NCBI GenBank assembly: GCA_024734555.1
Contig: JANPWX010019236.1
Span: 286,830 to 350,829, forward strand
Direction: 5' to 3'
Length of the DNA stretch: 64,000 nucleotides
Origin: Trochalopteron elliotii
Taxonomy: Eukaryota; Chordata; Aves; Passeriformes; Leiothrichidae
In this document: one piece after another, positions 1 to 10,561 of the stretch
Layout of the letters: the number at the start of each line of letters is the position of its first letter
Numbering within the stretch: position 1 is the first letter of the stretch
Notes under the pieces: generated by a model
Told to the model about the DNA's origin: nothing
Seen by the model: only the letters and a program-made list of their open reading frames with translations
Database searches by the model: none
Translations under genes and position numbers: made by a program

Positions 1-1453
1 CTGGCCTGGTAATGCAGCTGCTTCTAGAGCTGAGGGAATGAAGGGACCACTGGCTTGTGTGCAGCATTTCCTGGAATATTTTGAGGGTTATACTACATCA
101 ACCTCCATCAGTAACCATACTGAGCAAAACCTGCATCCTAGATTGCTCTGCTGAAAAGGTGTTTGACTTGGGAATTGGCTGATCTGATGGTAAAGATCCC
201 TGCCACACTCTTGTCTCAGCTCCAGTTTTGGCTACACATCAGTAACAGCAAGGGATTTTTTTTTTTTTTTTGGGAAGCAAATTTCCGCTTTGTACAATTG
301 ATATTGTATTTTATAGTAGCTGATCTTTGTCTCTTTCATTTTTAAAGGAGTTTCCAAATGTTTTTCTGTGCTGATCGGATTTAATTTTTAACTTGGCATT
401 AGAACTGTTAATAATGACAGTTCTTTGTGGGATAATTTAAATTTTTAATATTGCAGTTATTTTTAACACGGAGACATGTAGCAGATTTCATCTTTCATCT
501 ATATATAGGCTCTTTGCAGGAGAAGCTTCTCAGCAAACCCTAATTTTTCATTATTTTAGCAGAGTTAAAGGAAACAACACCTGTAAAGCTGTTTAATGTC
601 AGAGCCCACATCACCTTTTCCTTGTATAGCCAGCGCTCTTGGCTGTCCCCATGTTTGAGCCTCTGAAAGCTTGATGAAATCCAAGAATTGTGTCTGTTAG
701 TCAGAGATCCACAGACCTCTGGCAAAGCCAAAAAAGCCCCAAAACCAGCCTACAGTTCTTGGGGGAGTTTTGGGGAAAACACCTGGGGGGCTTCAGCATT
801 TGGTCCCGAAGTGTTTCTTTGCCATTTTATTTTTCTTTGCCATTTTTCTTGTCTGTGCCATTTCTGATGTCTTTTGCCTTGGCCCTGCAGGTGAGCAAGC
901 TGCTTTATCACCAAGCCAGGTCTGGGGGCTGCTGACCCCTGAGCAGTGTGGCAGGAGCAGGCAGTGAGGGAGGAGAGTGAAGGAAAGCAGTTCCTGCAGG
1001 CAGGAATTGCAGAGGCAGAGGTGCTGCTCTGGGAGAGGAAGCACAGAGCTCTGTTTGTCTCTCTGGTGGCAATTGGGGTGCAGCAGTGACCTGAGGATCC
1101 CATACCCTGTGTATGTGGCAGGGAGTCGTGTTCTCAGGAGAATTTACTCCTTTTTGGGTGTGTGGTCCTGAATTTCTTCAAGTGCTGTCCAGACTGATCT
1201 GGCACTGTCCTGTAGATGTGGCTAACACCAGTCCTGCCTTTTATTTCACTGCCCATTTTTGTTCTCCATGAAACACAGAAAGTGATTTCTGCTGCTTTGC
1301 CCTCCCAGGTTCCTCGTGAGCATGTTCTCCCATCACACCTCCTGAAGGAAATGTACAATTTGAATTTCCTCCCATTTTTGTGCAGAACCTCCTGCTCAGA
1401 GGTAGCAGTTCAGTGCTGGTCTGCTCAAGTCCCCCTCTCTGCCCTTCTGACGC
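1..1453. other. Non-coding, unrecognised
   Basis: Unique sequence apart from the poly-T run near 256. Several short open frames overlap on both strands without splice sites or family resemblance, so no gene is called. Confidence 0.6.
256..271. repeat. Poly-T run (16 T)
   Basis: An uninterrupted run of T. No adjacent retrosequence was recognised. Confidence 0.95.
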
Positions 1454-1749
1454 TGTTTTACACCACAATGACACAGACTGCAAACTTCAGAAGGCTGAAA
1501 ACGACTCCTTTATTTTTGGGATGTGTTTCTTTGTTATATTATTTTACACAGACCAGTTTGATTGGTGGCACAAAGACAAACCTCTTCACTCACATTGGTC
1601 AGAGCAGAGGGACATCAAGAAGTCCCTCCTAGGAAAAGGAATGAATAACAAAGTTACAGTTACAAAACCACTTCTCTGGTTTACAGAAAATTCCTTGGGA
1701 AGGGAATTTCAGAAAACCAAAACATCTCAGGCACAAAACCAGGGCTATA
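1454..1749 (-). mobile_element. Solo LTR, family 1, copy 1
   Basis: This 296-bp segment aligns along its whole length with 13850-14166, and the match stops at the same point on both sides. The + strand begins TGTTTTACACC. Read on the minus strand, AATAAA (the complement of tttatt at 1509-1514) follows a weak TATA-like atataac. The minus-strand 5' end is TATAGCCC here and TGTAGCCC in the other copy, so the TG appears mutated. I see no clear target-site duplication. It is a retroviral LTR by structure, and no internal region is attached. Confidence 0.72.
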
Positions 1750-2289
1750 CCCTTGCCCTTACACACATGCTTTGTGTCACAACTGTTGCTCTTGTAAGAC
1801 GCTTTTCTCTGGTTCCTTGAGATGAGGCTTTCACTGTTTCTCTACTGTTTTTAAACAGTTGTGTATACTTGTGGTGTTTTTTTGTGAATGATGTAAGTAC
1901 CTGTCAAAGGAATCACTTTGCTGAGCAGCAAACTACCCACTCATCTCCAGCAAACTGAGAGCAGGAACAAATCATCTGAGGAGGAATTGGCAAAGTTTGG
2001 GAATGCGTCGGAGAAACGTTGCAGTTGTGGCTGTACTTGCCACGCTGACAAGAAGATTGTGCTGTTCTCAGAAATACAGCCCAGCCTTGTGCTTGTAGCA
2101 GTCATGTTTACAACCTGCTTTAGCTTGAAGGATTTGGTGACTGGTTTTTTGATGTGCAGCTGTTACAGCCACAGATTGGGGGTGATGTGATGGAGCAGTC
2201 CAAAGTGCCTCTCCCCAGTGCAGCACCATCCCCACCATAAAACTGACATTAAACATTAATGTGTGTGCCTCGCTGATGAGCAGAGAGAG

Positions 2290-2470
2290 CTGTACCAGTG
2301 TATTACGTTTTAATTCCTGATTAAGACTTTAAGAGGATGTCTTGTTCTATTATCTATGCAAATTGGCGGCAATGATGGCAATAAATCAGAAAAGAAGGAC
2401 TTAAAATAAACCGCGTCAATCGACTTGATGCACGATTGATTTCTCACGCTCATCAAATCCCTGGGTGCTT
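2290..2470. promoter_or_regulatory. Candidate conserved non-coding element
   Basis: This is unique sequence with six CpGs within about 90 bp (2366-2449), in an AT-rich setting where CpG is otherwise rare. Homeodomain or PBX-like words (cgattgat, gtcaatcg) lie near 2415-2440. Retained CpGs and AT-rich binding words are typical of conserved enhancers, but conservation cannot be shown from one sequence. Confidence 0.35.
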
Positions 2471-5400
2471 TGTGGTTTTTCTTACTGTGACAGGATTATT
2501 TCCCTTGATCTACGGTTCTGAGTGGTCTGGATTTGTTTCTGTTTTTTTCAAAATTGTGGGTGTGCTTGGTGAAGTTTGTAATTAGGAGGGGATATGCTGA
2601 TCAAGGCAAGTAGATGGGCCCATAGAGAATTAATTTTTAGAGAGCAGTCAGGGGTTTGGTTTTGTTTTGTTTTTGTTTTTTTTTCTGAGATATTTGGTTT
2701 TGGTTTCTGCTGATTTATTTCACTTTTTTTTTGTAGGAAGTGGTGTCACTTCTGAGGCATTCCCTGCAATATTCTGCCTTTTTTTGTTACTTGAGCCACT
2801 TAGGCTGGAGTAAAATATAGATTATTAAAATTAAATTAATGTTGAAAGTAGTGACATCAGAGTGATGTTCTATCTGAGGCTCTTGAGAAGAGAGATGACT
2901 GTTCTTCTAGAGTGCATTTTTTTCTTCTCTGAGATACTAGATCATTTTGTAGAATAACATGAAGTGTTTTGTAGTGACAGCAGAACTTGATATTCACTAA
3001 TAAGTTAATGACATTGAAAAGAATATATTAAGTGTAGAGACAGATTTGTCTGCTATTAATATTACTGGGAGCAGAATTAAGTTCATAATTCATAATATGG
3101 ATTGACGTCGTCATAATATATAAATAATAAAAGAGCTGTTAATATATTTCAAATGAGTGAATGCTGATAATATCCAGAGCTAACTCACCATGTCATTGCT
3201 GCTCATATTTTATCTTGAGAGCAAACTTGCATGAGCTTTTGAGGCATCTGAGATCAATTGGTCCTCAGTGGCTGTGGCTGTTCTTTAACCCCAGGCAGCA
3301 ACTGAGCCTCACTCCCTGCCAGGGGATGAGGAAGGGAATTGGAGGGTAAAAGGGAGAAAAGTTTGGGGCTGAGATAAAGACAACTCAGTAGGTAAAGCAC
3401 AAACTGTGTGTGCAAGCAAAGCAAAGCAAGGAAATAATTTTCATCTGCCATGGGCAGGCAGGTTCAGCATCCCCAGGAGAGCAGGTCACAGCTCACAGTG
3501 GTCTGAGATGTCACTGGGGGCCAGCTGTGCTGGCTGTGTCCCCTCCCAGCCCCTGTGGGGTGAGGAGCACAAAAGGATTTGGTTCTGTGTGAGCTCTGCT
3601 CAGGGACAGCAAAAACACCCCTGAATTATCAGCACTTCCCACACAATCCCAAAGCACAGCCCTGGAGCAGCTGCCGTGGAGGAAATGAACTCTGTCCCAG
3701 CCCAGGCCAGCACAGCTGTCAGTGTGTGAGCTCAGCCCAGAGGAAACACAGGTTAGTGGGATTTTGGTTGTGCCTCCTGTGGTAGGAGAAGGCAGGGTAG
3801 CAGCAGCTGAGGTCTGTGCTGGTGGAACATTTCTGCTGGTGTGTGGTAACTCCATGTGACTGAGCCTTGCCCAGTGTTTGCAGAGACAGTCCCTGGGCTG
3901 TCCTGCCTTTGTTCCTGTTTGTGCTGAGCCCTTGAGAGCTCTGCAGAGTTCACCCACCTGTGGGGCTGGGGAGAGGCTGGATAATGTGCATCCATAGGAA
4001 TTTCCACTGAAGGCTTTACCCGAGGATTTGTCTGAATGATTTTCAGTCATATGGTGTCTCTGATCTTCTCACCTAATGAATTCCATTTTTGATCTACTGA
4101 AATTTTGCTCAGTTTCATGGAGTCCTCTGTGGGATTAAAGATAAACTCATTGAGATGGGAATTGGGATGTAAGAAGCTCATGTTCTGACTCCATTTGCTG
4201 TGACTGACTGTGTTTTTTGTGTTACATTTTTCCAACTTATCAAAGGCAGAGAAGGGGGTTGTTTTACTGGGATGGTGAGAGAGCCCAGTGTGGGTTTGGC
4301 ATGTTATATGGGTGCAATAAATAACTACCTGGTAAAGGGAGGAAAGAACAGTGGGATTACACTGGGTGAGAGGAGGGAGAATGGAGGAAAGGGGAGTGTG
4401 ACACCAAAGCAGCTGGTGAGATAATGTGGAGCAGTTGATGTATCTCTGGAATATTAATGATGGATTGAGTTGCACCAATACATTTATGGAACTTCCACGA
4501 TTGAGTGATTTAGCTTTATAATTTATTTCTTATATTTGACAAGCAAGGAGGGGGTAGAAGTGTGCTCATGTGAGTGAGGCAAGGGACATAAGGGGAGAGA
4601 GAGAAAGAAAGAAATGAGGCATCTTGGAAAGTGTATGTGTAAAGAAACTGTTGGGGCTGTGTCACACCATTACAGCCAGCAGTGATGGAGTGCTCTAATA
4701 GCTCTTCCAGTAACTAAAAGAAATCTCTCCTGGGAGCATTAAGAGTAGTGTGAATCCTCTCACAGATGTGCTTTTTGTGCCCTGCCTGTGAAATCCTTAC
4801 TCCAGAGCTGTTGCTGGTGTGTCCAGCAGAGCAGTTCATCCCCGACCTCCTGGACGTGAGTTCTGCTTCTGCACAATCCCAGGTGAGCAGCTTCCCAGTG
4901 GTGGAGAGATGGCTTCAATCCTGAATTTCTATTAAAATCAAGTTTCTTCTTGCCTTCAATGCAAGCAGGATTATGGCTTCGGTGCCACAGGGGTATGAGG
5001 TTAATGAAATATTCTGCTTTTGGTGGTGCTTCCAGCCTGAGATGCCACAATGGTAGGAGCACAGGTTCCTTTTCAGCATCCATAGCAATTAAAAAGAATT
5101 CAAGGAATGGAAGCTCAATTTGGTTCTTTTTAATTTCATTTAAAGTGTTTCTTTTACGTGATTTTAGTTTTGAAAGTTATTGGACTGTGAAAGAGACCAA
5201 CTGGTTTAGCTGACTTCTTGGAAGTAATTACACACCACATGCTGTGCTTTCATAAAGCAGGATCTGTTCTCTGAGAGCAAGGTGGGAAACAACCAGGTGC
5301 AATGGAAGTTTAATTGCTGAACATGCAGAAAGTCTGCAACGAGCTTTTAAATTTTTACAAGCAATTGACTGACCTGAATTAATGAAATCTTAATGAGGAG

Positions 5401-6844
5401 CAATTTCACAGATTAAGAGGGAGATTTTCATTTCAGTGCACTTGGTGTGGGAATCAAGGGACGTGTGAGTTTTTTTGTTTTGTTAAAAGCTAGGACATTT
5501 ATTTTGGTAAACCAGTGAAAGCCTGCTTTAGACATAAACCAACAGAAATGGGGTCATTTTGGTGAAGGAAGATGTTCTGTTGGTTCATACATCCTGCTTG
5601 CTTTACTTGCACATTCTCAGTGCCACAAGGAAAACTTTTTCCTGTGCAGGTGTTACAGTTTGGGCCTTTCCACACACTCCCAGAGTAATGGAATGCCATT
5701 GGCTGTAAGTTTAAGGAAAAATAACCTTTTTTCCAGCTGAATTTGAAAGGAAGCCTTAAAACCTTAACTAATTTCCATGGAAAACAAATTTCCATTTGTG
5801 TTGGGGTAGAACTGAACCTGAGGGTTACATTTTGTTCCTTTCTCTGAGGTATCATGAAATTCAAATGGAGGAAAGGCAGCAGGATTGCATTGTTAAAAAA
5901 CAGTGAGTCCATCCTCTGTGCTAAAGAGAGAGATGTCACATTTCCACGGGTGTTGTTCTGCGGGGTGACACCTGACTGTGGCTGTCCCCTCCCAGAGCAG
6001 CTGCTGGGGCAGGGGCTGTCTCAGGTCACTGCAGTGGCTTTGGGCTGCCTCCACTTCATTCCTTGTGCTTCACTCTCAGCAAAACCAAGCTGGTGTCTTT
6101 GTCTTCCCAGAAATGCAACACAGCAGTCAGAAATGGGCTTGTTCTCACGAGAACTTCCTTGCCAATAATGAGGATTTTAGGAAGGGCTGTAAAGACAACA
6201 AGAAAACAGAAATGTGCCCAGTAAGCAGAATTCCTGGATCTTTTAATCTGTCACTTCACTGCTCTACCCTGTCATTGTCTGTTAATACTTTCCATTTTGA
6301 CTTTAAATGAAACTTTAGCATAGAGCTGAATGCATAACTGCATTTATTTTTTTGGCTCTGTGCTTGATCTAAAATAGCACATAAAAACAAAACAGATATG
6401 CTCTGAAACAAAAAGAAAATTTGTCAGCATGTCTCACTGACGAGAATATATGTTTTTAACTCAAACCAAAAATAAAAATAAAAAACCTTTGAAGCATCTT
6501 TATCTTCTTGAAATGAGTTAATTGCTAGAGAATCGTGATTCATAAAACAAGAACACATCTGGGACACAGCACTTTTTCCCATTGGTTCCTGGATGAGCTG
6601 GTGAAACTCGGATTGTGGATTTGAACTCATTTCCCTTTTCAGCCTGGGGGAATTTAAATGCCTTTCTCCTGCATCCCTGGAAAGTATCTATCTGCTGAGT
6701 GCTGGAGTCAGTGTGGGCTCAGCTGATTACTCAGGGAAATAAAGCACTGTCAGGGGAGAGAGGGAAAACTGCCCCTCTGGCTTTCTGCAGCTCTGGGAGC
6801 CCAGGAACTGTCCTGGGCAGGGAGGGCTGGGGGTCAGAGCCCAG

Positions 6845-7010
6845 GGCAGGTGGGTGTGAGTGTGAGTGTCCTGGGCTGGGGGACAGGTGGGTGTGAGTGT
6901 CCTGGGCTGGGGGACAGGTGGGTGTGAGTGTCCTGGGCTGTCCTGGGCTGGGGGACAGGTGAGTGTGAGTGTCCTGGGCTGGGGGACAGGTGGGTGTGAG
7001 TGTCCCAGGG
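6845..7010. repeat. 31-bp minisatellite, about 4.5 units
   Basis: The unit reads roughly CTGGGCTGGGGGACAGGTGG followed by GTGTGAGTGTC. Units start near 6870, 6901, 6942 and 6973. A 10-bp partial duplication (tcctgggctg) sits at 6931-6950 between two units. It is G-rich on the + strand. Confidence 0.92.
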
Positions 7011-8619
7011 AGGAGAGGTGCAGGTGACAGTGGGGCTGCTGTCACCACTGCTCTCCTGTCAGCCTGGCTGAACTCCTCTCTTTTTCCACCTGGAGTCACT
7101 TGGCAGATTCAAACCAAATCCTTGCTTGCCCAAAGCACCTTTCCAGGCAGTTCTTGTGGCAAGCAGATGTTTTTCCCTGCCTTTCTCCGTGATGGAGTAT
7201 GTTCTGCTGCTGGGGAGATGTCTTGCCCAGCATATGAAGATCAGTGAATCTCAGAGTTGTTTCAATTGAGTAAATGCAGTAGGACCTCACTTGGGTGGGT
7301 TTCCCAGCTGACCTGGGCTGCACCTCCCTCTTTCTTCCCCTCCTGCAGCTCTGGGGGCTCTTACAGCTCTTCTGAGACAAGACTGTCACTGTCAGTGATG
7401 AGGGGGTTTTGAGGAAATGCCAGTACCATGAAATTATCCTTTTAAATCCTGCCAGGCACAGGCTGTGAGCTGCCCTGGGTCTTGATGGACACCTCACTAT
7501 CAGTGCCACTAGCATTTGTTGGTATTAAATAGTGTCCAGGAAGTTACTCCTTTTGCACTCTGGGCAGTTCCACAGAGGTTTCTGTGGTGATACAGACACA
7601 GAGGTTTAAGCTTGGCCCCTTACAGGGAGCTGTGTTACCCACTGTGCCCAGGCTGGTGCATTCCAGTGTGCAGATGTTCTCACAGAGCTGTAACATCCAG
7701 CACACCTTTGCCTGGAGGTGAAATAAACCATCTGTCAGCCTGTTCCAGGACACTCCTCTGAAGGTCTCACACACAGCTGGAGCCCTAGGACAGCCCCCCA
7801 CCCAGCTGGGGGGTTGAGGGTGCCCAGTTCTGAGTCAGAAATGCCCATTTCTGTTTCCCCCTCTCAGAGGAATCCCAGGTTTTTCACTCTGTGCATGGCA
7901 CAGTGGGGGTATTTTGTATTTGTAGCACTTTTAAAGTTAATCCTGAGGAAAACCAGTGGTCACTGGAAAAAGTTTGGGTAGTTCACATTGCCTGGAATTT
8001 AACAGAAGCAAGCTGAGGATGTTTTTATGTAAAGATGGAAAAAGTTGTGAGCTGGAAGAGAAAACTGAGCATCTCAGGGTTTTTCAGGAATGTTCAGGTG
8101 AAAATTCAGCCTGTTACAAACACTAGAAAAAAAAACATGCAAACAGTGAAGACTTTTTTATTTGTATTTGTATCACTTTTTTCTGAGATCTACTCTTGTC
8201 TTTCCAAAGAGAAACGCCATTATTTTAACTCTTATCTAGCATTTTCTACGTAGTTAGTTAATCCATTAATAAAGTCTAATTTATATACAGTGATAATAGC
8301 TTGCAGGCTTTCATTCTCTTTCATTCTCACTGAATGATAAAGCTGGATGGTTTTTATGTTGCCTTAGCTAAATCCTCTCTAATCAATATATCCTGCAAAT
8401 CACCTGACTAATTTTATCTGGGAGTCGTTTGGGGAGGATAAACTCCAAAGCCTGTGCTTTGAGATGAACCATCCAATGAGTAATATTTCAAACAAGCAAA
8501 CGGATTAGAGCTTTTCACATACTTTGCTGCTTATTTGTTTGAAGTGCTACTTCCTGCTGCAGGTTTTTTCCAAACCTCATTTTGTGCGTGCTTCTGAAGA
8601 TCTGCCTGTGACATCATGA

Positions 8620-9229
8620 TGTGAAAAGCGAGTTCCACTCTCTTTTAAAAATTTATAAGTTTAATAAAAATACAAATAGACAATTAGGAGACAAAAAAGG
8701 AAAAGTTTCTCGGCCGAGAGTGCCTGGCATAAAGTCAGCCAGCAGCACACCTTTCACTCTTTCAGACTTTGATATTTAAGGATTGCTGTGTTGATTATTC
8801 AGTTATTCAGATGTTAATCAAGCATTCTTTCTTTGATCTGTTCCAAGTATCCCCGATCACCTTATTTGATAGATTTATTTGTGGGTGGCTCCACTCTCTC
8901 TGGTAACATGGGTATAAATTTTCTCCTGAGGCTTTCTGGTTCTTTTCATTTGGATAAGAAAACAGAAAGTTAACAGGTTTTTTATGAAGTGTCACAAGGT
9001 GACTCCCCCCCCATAACTTCTGTCTTGGTTTAGATGTTACAAAGAAGAGATAAAGATATAGAGATAAAGATAAAGAGATAACAGTCTTTTACTGTTAACC
9101 CTCTGGTATAATCAGAAAATATACTTTTATTACCTTTCTAAACTCCATTAATAAAACATAATACAGTGCAATTATAGTAGTCATGTTAATATTTGGAAAA
9201 AGCCAACTATCTAATATGCATTTATAACA
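8620..9229 (-). mobile_element. Solo LTR, family 2, copy 1 (4-bp TSD ATGA)
   Basis: This 610-bp element aligns with the reverse complement of 9980-10557 and directly with 33349-33908. The + strand reads TGTGAAAAGCGAG...TTTATAACA. It is flanked by ATGA at 8616-8619 and 9230-9233. On the minus strand a TATTAAA polyadenylation-type signal lies near the 3' end. The 4-bp TSD fits a class I (gamma-like) endogenous retrovirus. The copy includes an (A/T)GATA-rich simple stretch around 9050-9080. Confidence 0.82.
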
Positions 9230-9979
9230 ATGACATCACCTGCTGGGGTTTGCTGTGTGTTTAGAATTTTGTATTTTAAGCACACGGGTCAGGGACATGC
9301 CTCTCCCAGGCCCTGTGTGCTGGCAGGGCAGCAGTGGAGAGGGATTTTGCTCCTTGGGACCCTGCAGCTTATGGAAAAGCATCTCAGCATCCTCCAGCCC
9401 TGCACGGGTCCTGGCACTTTGTGGTTACTGGGTGATGCTGACACTCCGTAGGCAAATTGGAAATTGTCTTGTTGAGTCTGCCTGAGAGTGTTTTGGTCTT
9501 GTCCAATTTCCTAAAGCCCTTAGTGGGGCAGGGATTCATGTAACTCTTCCCCTGAGCTCTCTGGAGACAGTCAGGAGCTGTGAAACTCTCTGCATTCAAT
9601 CAAGGATCACTTCTTTACAAACCTCTGAGCTACTCCTGCTTGAACAGAAAGTGATGGCAACTGTGTGAAAATCAGCCTAAGTGCTGATGGCCCCAAATTT
9701 CTCTTTGCTTGATGTTGGCTGTGGGCTGAGGAGGCAGGAATTAACTCTGTGGCTGTTCTTTCATTATGTGTGACGAAGAACTCAATTTATTGTTAAGCTG
9801 GTGTGGGAATTTCCTGGGGTTAGGTGTAGGAAGTTGAGAGCAAAGCAATCTTGTACAACTCAATCAAGAATTCATTCAGACTCAGGAGCTGTGATTTGGG
9901 TGTGTGTTGCTGCTTGGCAGAGGCAAGCTTTAGATTAAGGAAAATAGATCTTGAAACGTTCTGTGTTAGAAGTGGAGTG
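9230..9979. other. Spacer between inverted LTRs
   Basis: 750 bp of unique DNA with no open frame or repeat that I recognise. Confidence 0.6.
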
Positions 9980-10557
9980 TGTTATAAATGCCTGTTGTAA
10001 AGTTGGCTTTTTGCTAATATTAGAATGGATACTATATGTATAATTGTACTGTGTTATGTTTTATTAATAGTGTTTAGAAAGGTGATGAATGTATTTTTCT
10101 GACTGTGACAATGTAAATAGTAAAAAGACTAGGTTTTTTTCTTCTTTGTAACATCTAAACTGACCAAGCCAGAAGGTATGGGGGAAAGGTCATCACCTTG
10201 TAGCCCTGCATAAAAGCTACTAACTTTCTGGTTTTTCTATCAAAATGAAAACAAACAAAAACCTCAAGACAAATTGTAAGACCCATGTTGCCAGACAGAA
10301 TGGAGCCACCTACAAATAAATCTATCAGATAAGATGATTTGGGATACTTAAAGCAGATAAAAACTCAGAAAGAATGCATTAATAACTATTGAATATGTAA
10401 AACAACAATCCTTAAAACACAGTAAGTGAAAGAGAAGTACGTGCTTTCTGGTGAGGCACCCCAGCTGGAACTTTTGCCTTTCTGTCTCCTAATTGTCTAT
10501 TTTTAGTTTTTATTAAACTTACAAATTTTTCCAAGAGAGTGCAACTTGTTTTTCACA
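9980..10557 (+). mobile_element. Solo LTR, family 2, copy 2 (inverted, 4-bp TSD AGTG)
   Basis: This 578-bp element is the inverted partner of 8620-9229 and starts 750 bp after it. It reads TGTTATAAATGCC...TTTTTCACA and is flanked by AGTG at 9976-9979 and 10558-10561. A TATA-like cataaaag lies near 10209 and an ATTAAA near 10512, which suggests sense orientation on the + strand. Its TSD differs from that of its partner, so the two were separate insertions. Confidence 0.82.
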
Positions 10558-10561
10558 AGTG

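Larger units (their letters stand above)
1750..8619. other. Non-coding, mostly unique intron-like DNA
   Basis: Holds the candidate element near 2290-2470, an AT-rich stretch (about 2820-3150) and the minisatellite at 6845-7010. The 3440-4050 region is somewhat GC-rich but has no credible exon. Nothing else was recognised. Confidence 0.6.

Noticed and set aside
3511..4050. 179-codon minus-strand open frame
   Set aside because: No splice context, no motif, and competing frames on both strands.
8616..10561. Inverted LTR pair considered as one provirus with its internal region
   Set aside because: The copies are inverted rather than direct, have different target duplications, and the 750-bp spacer shows no retroviral frames.
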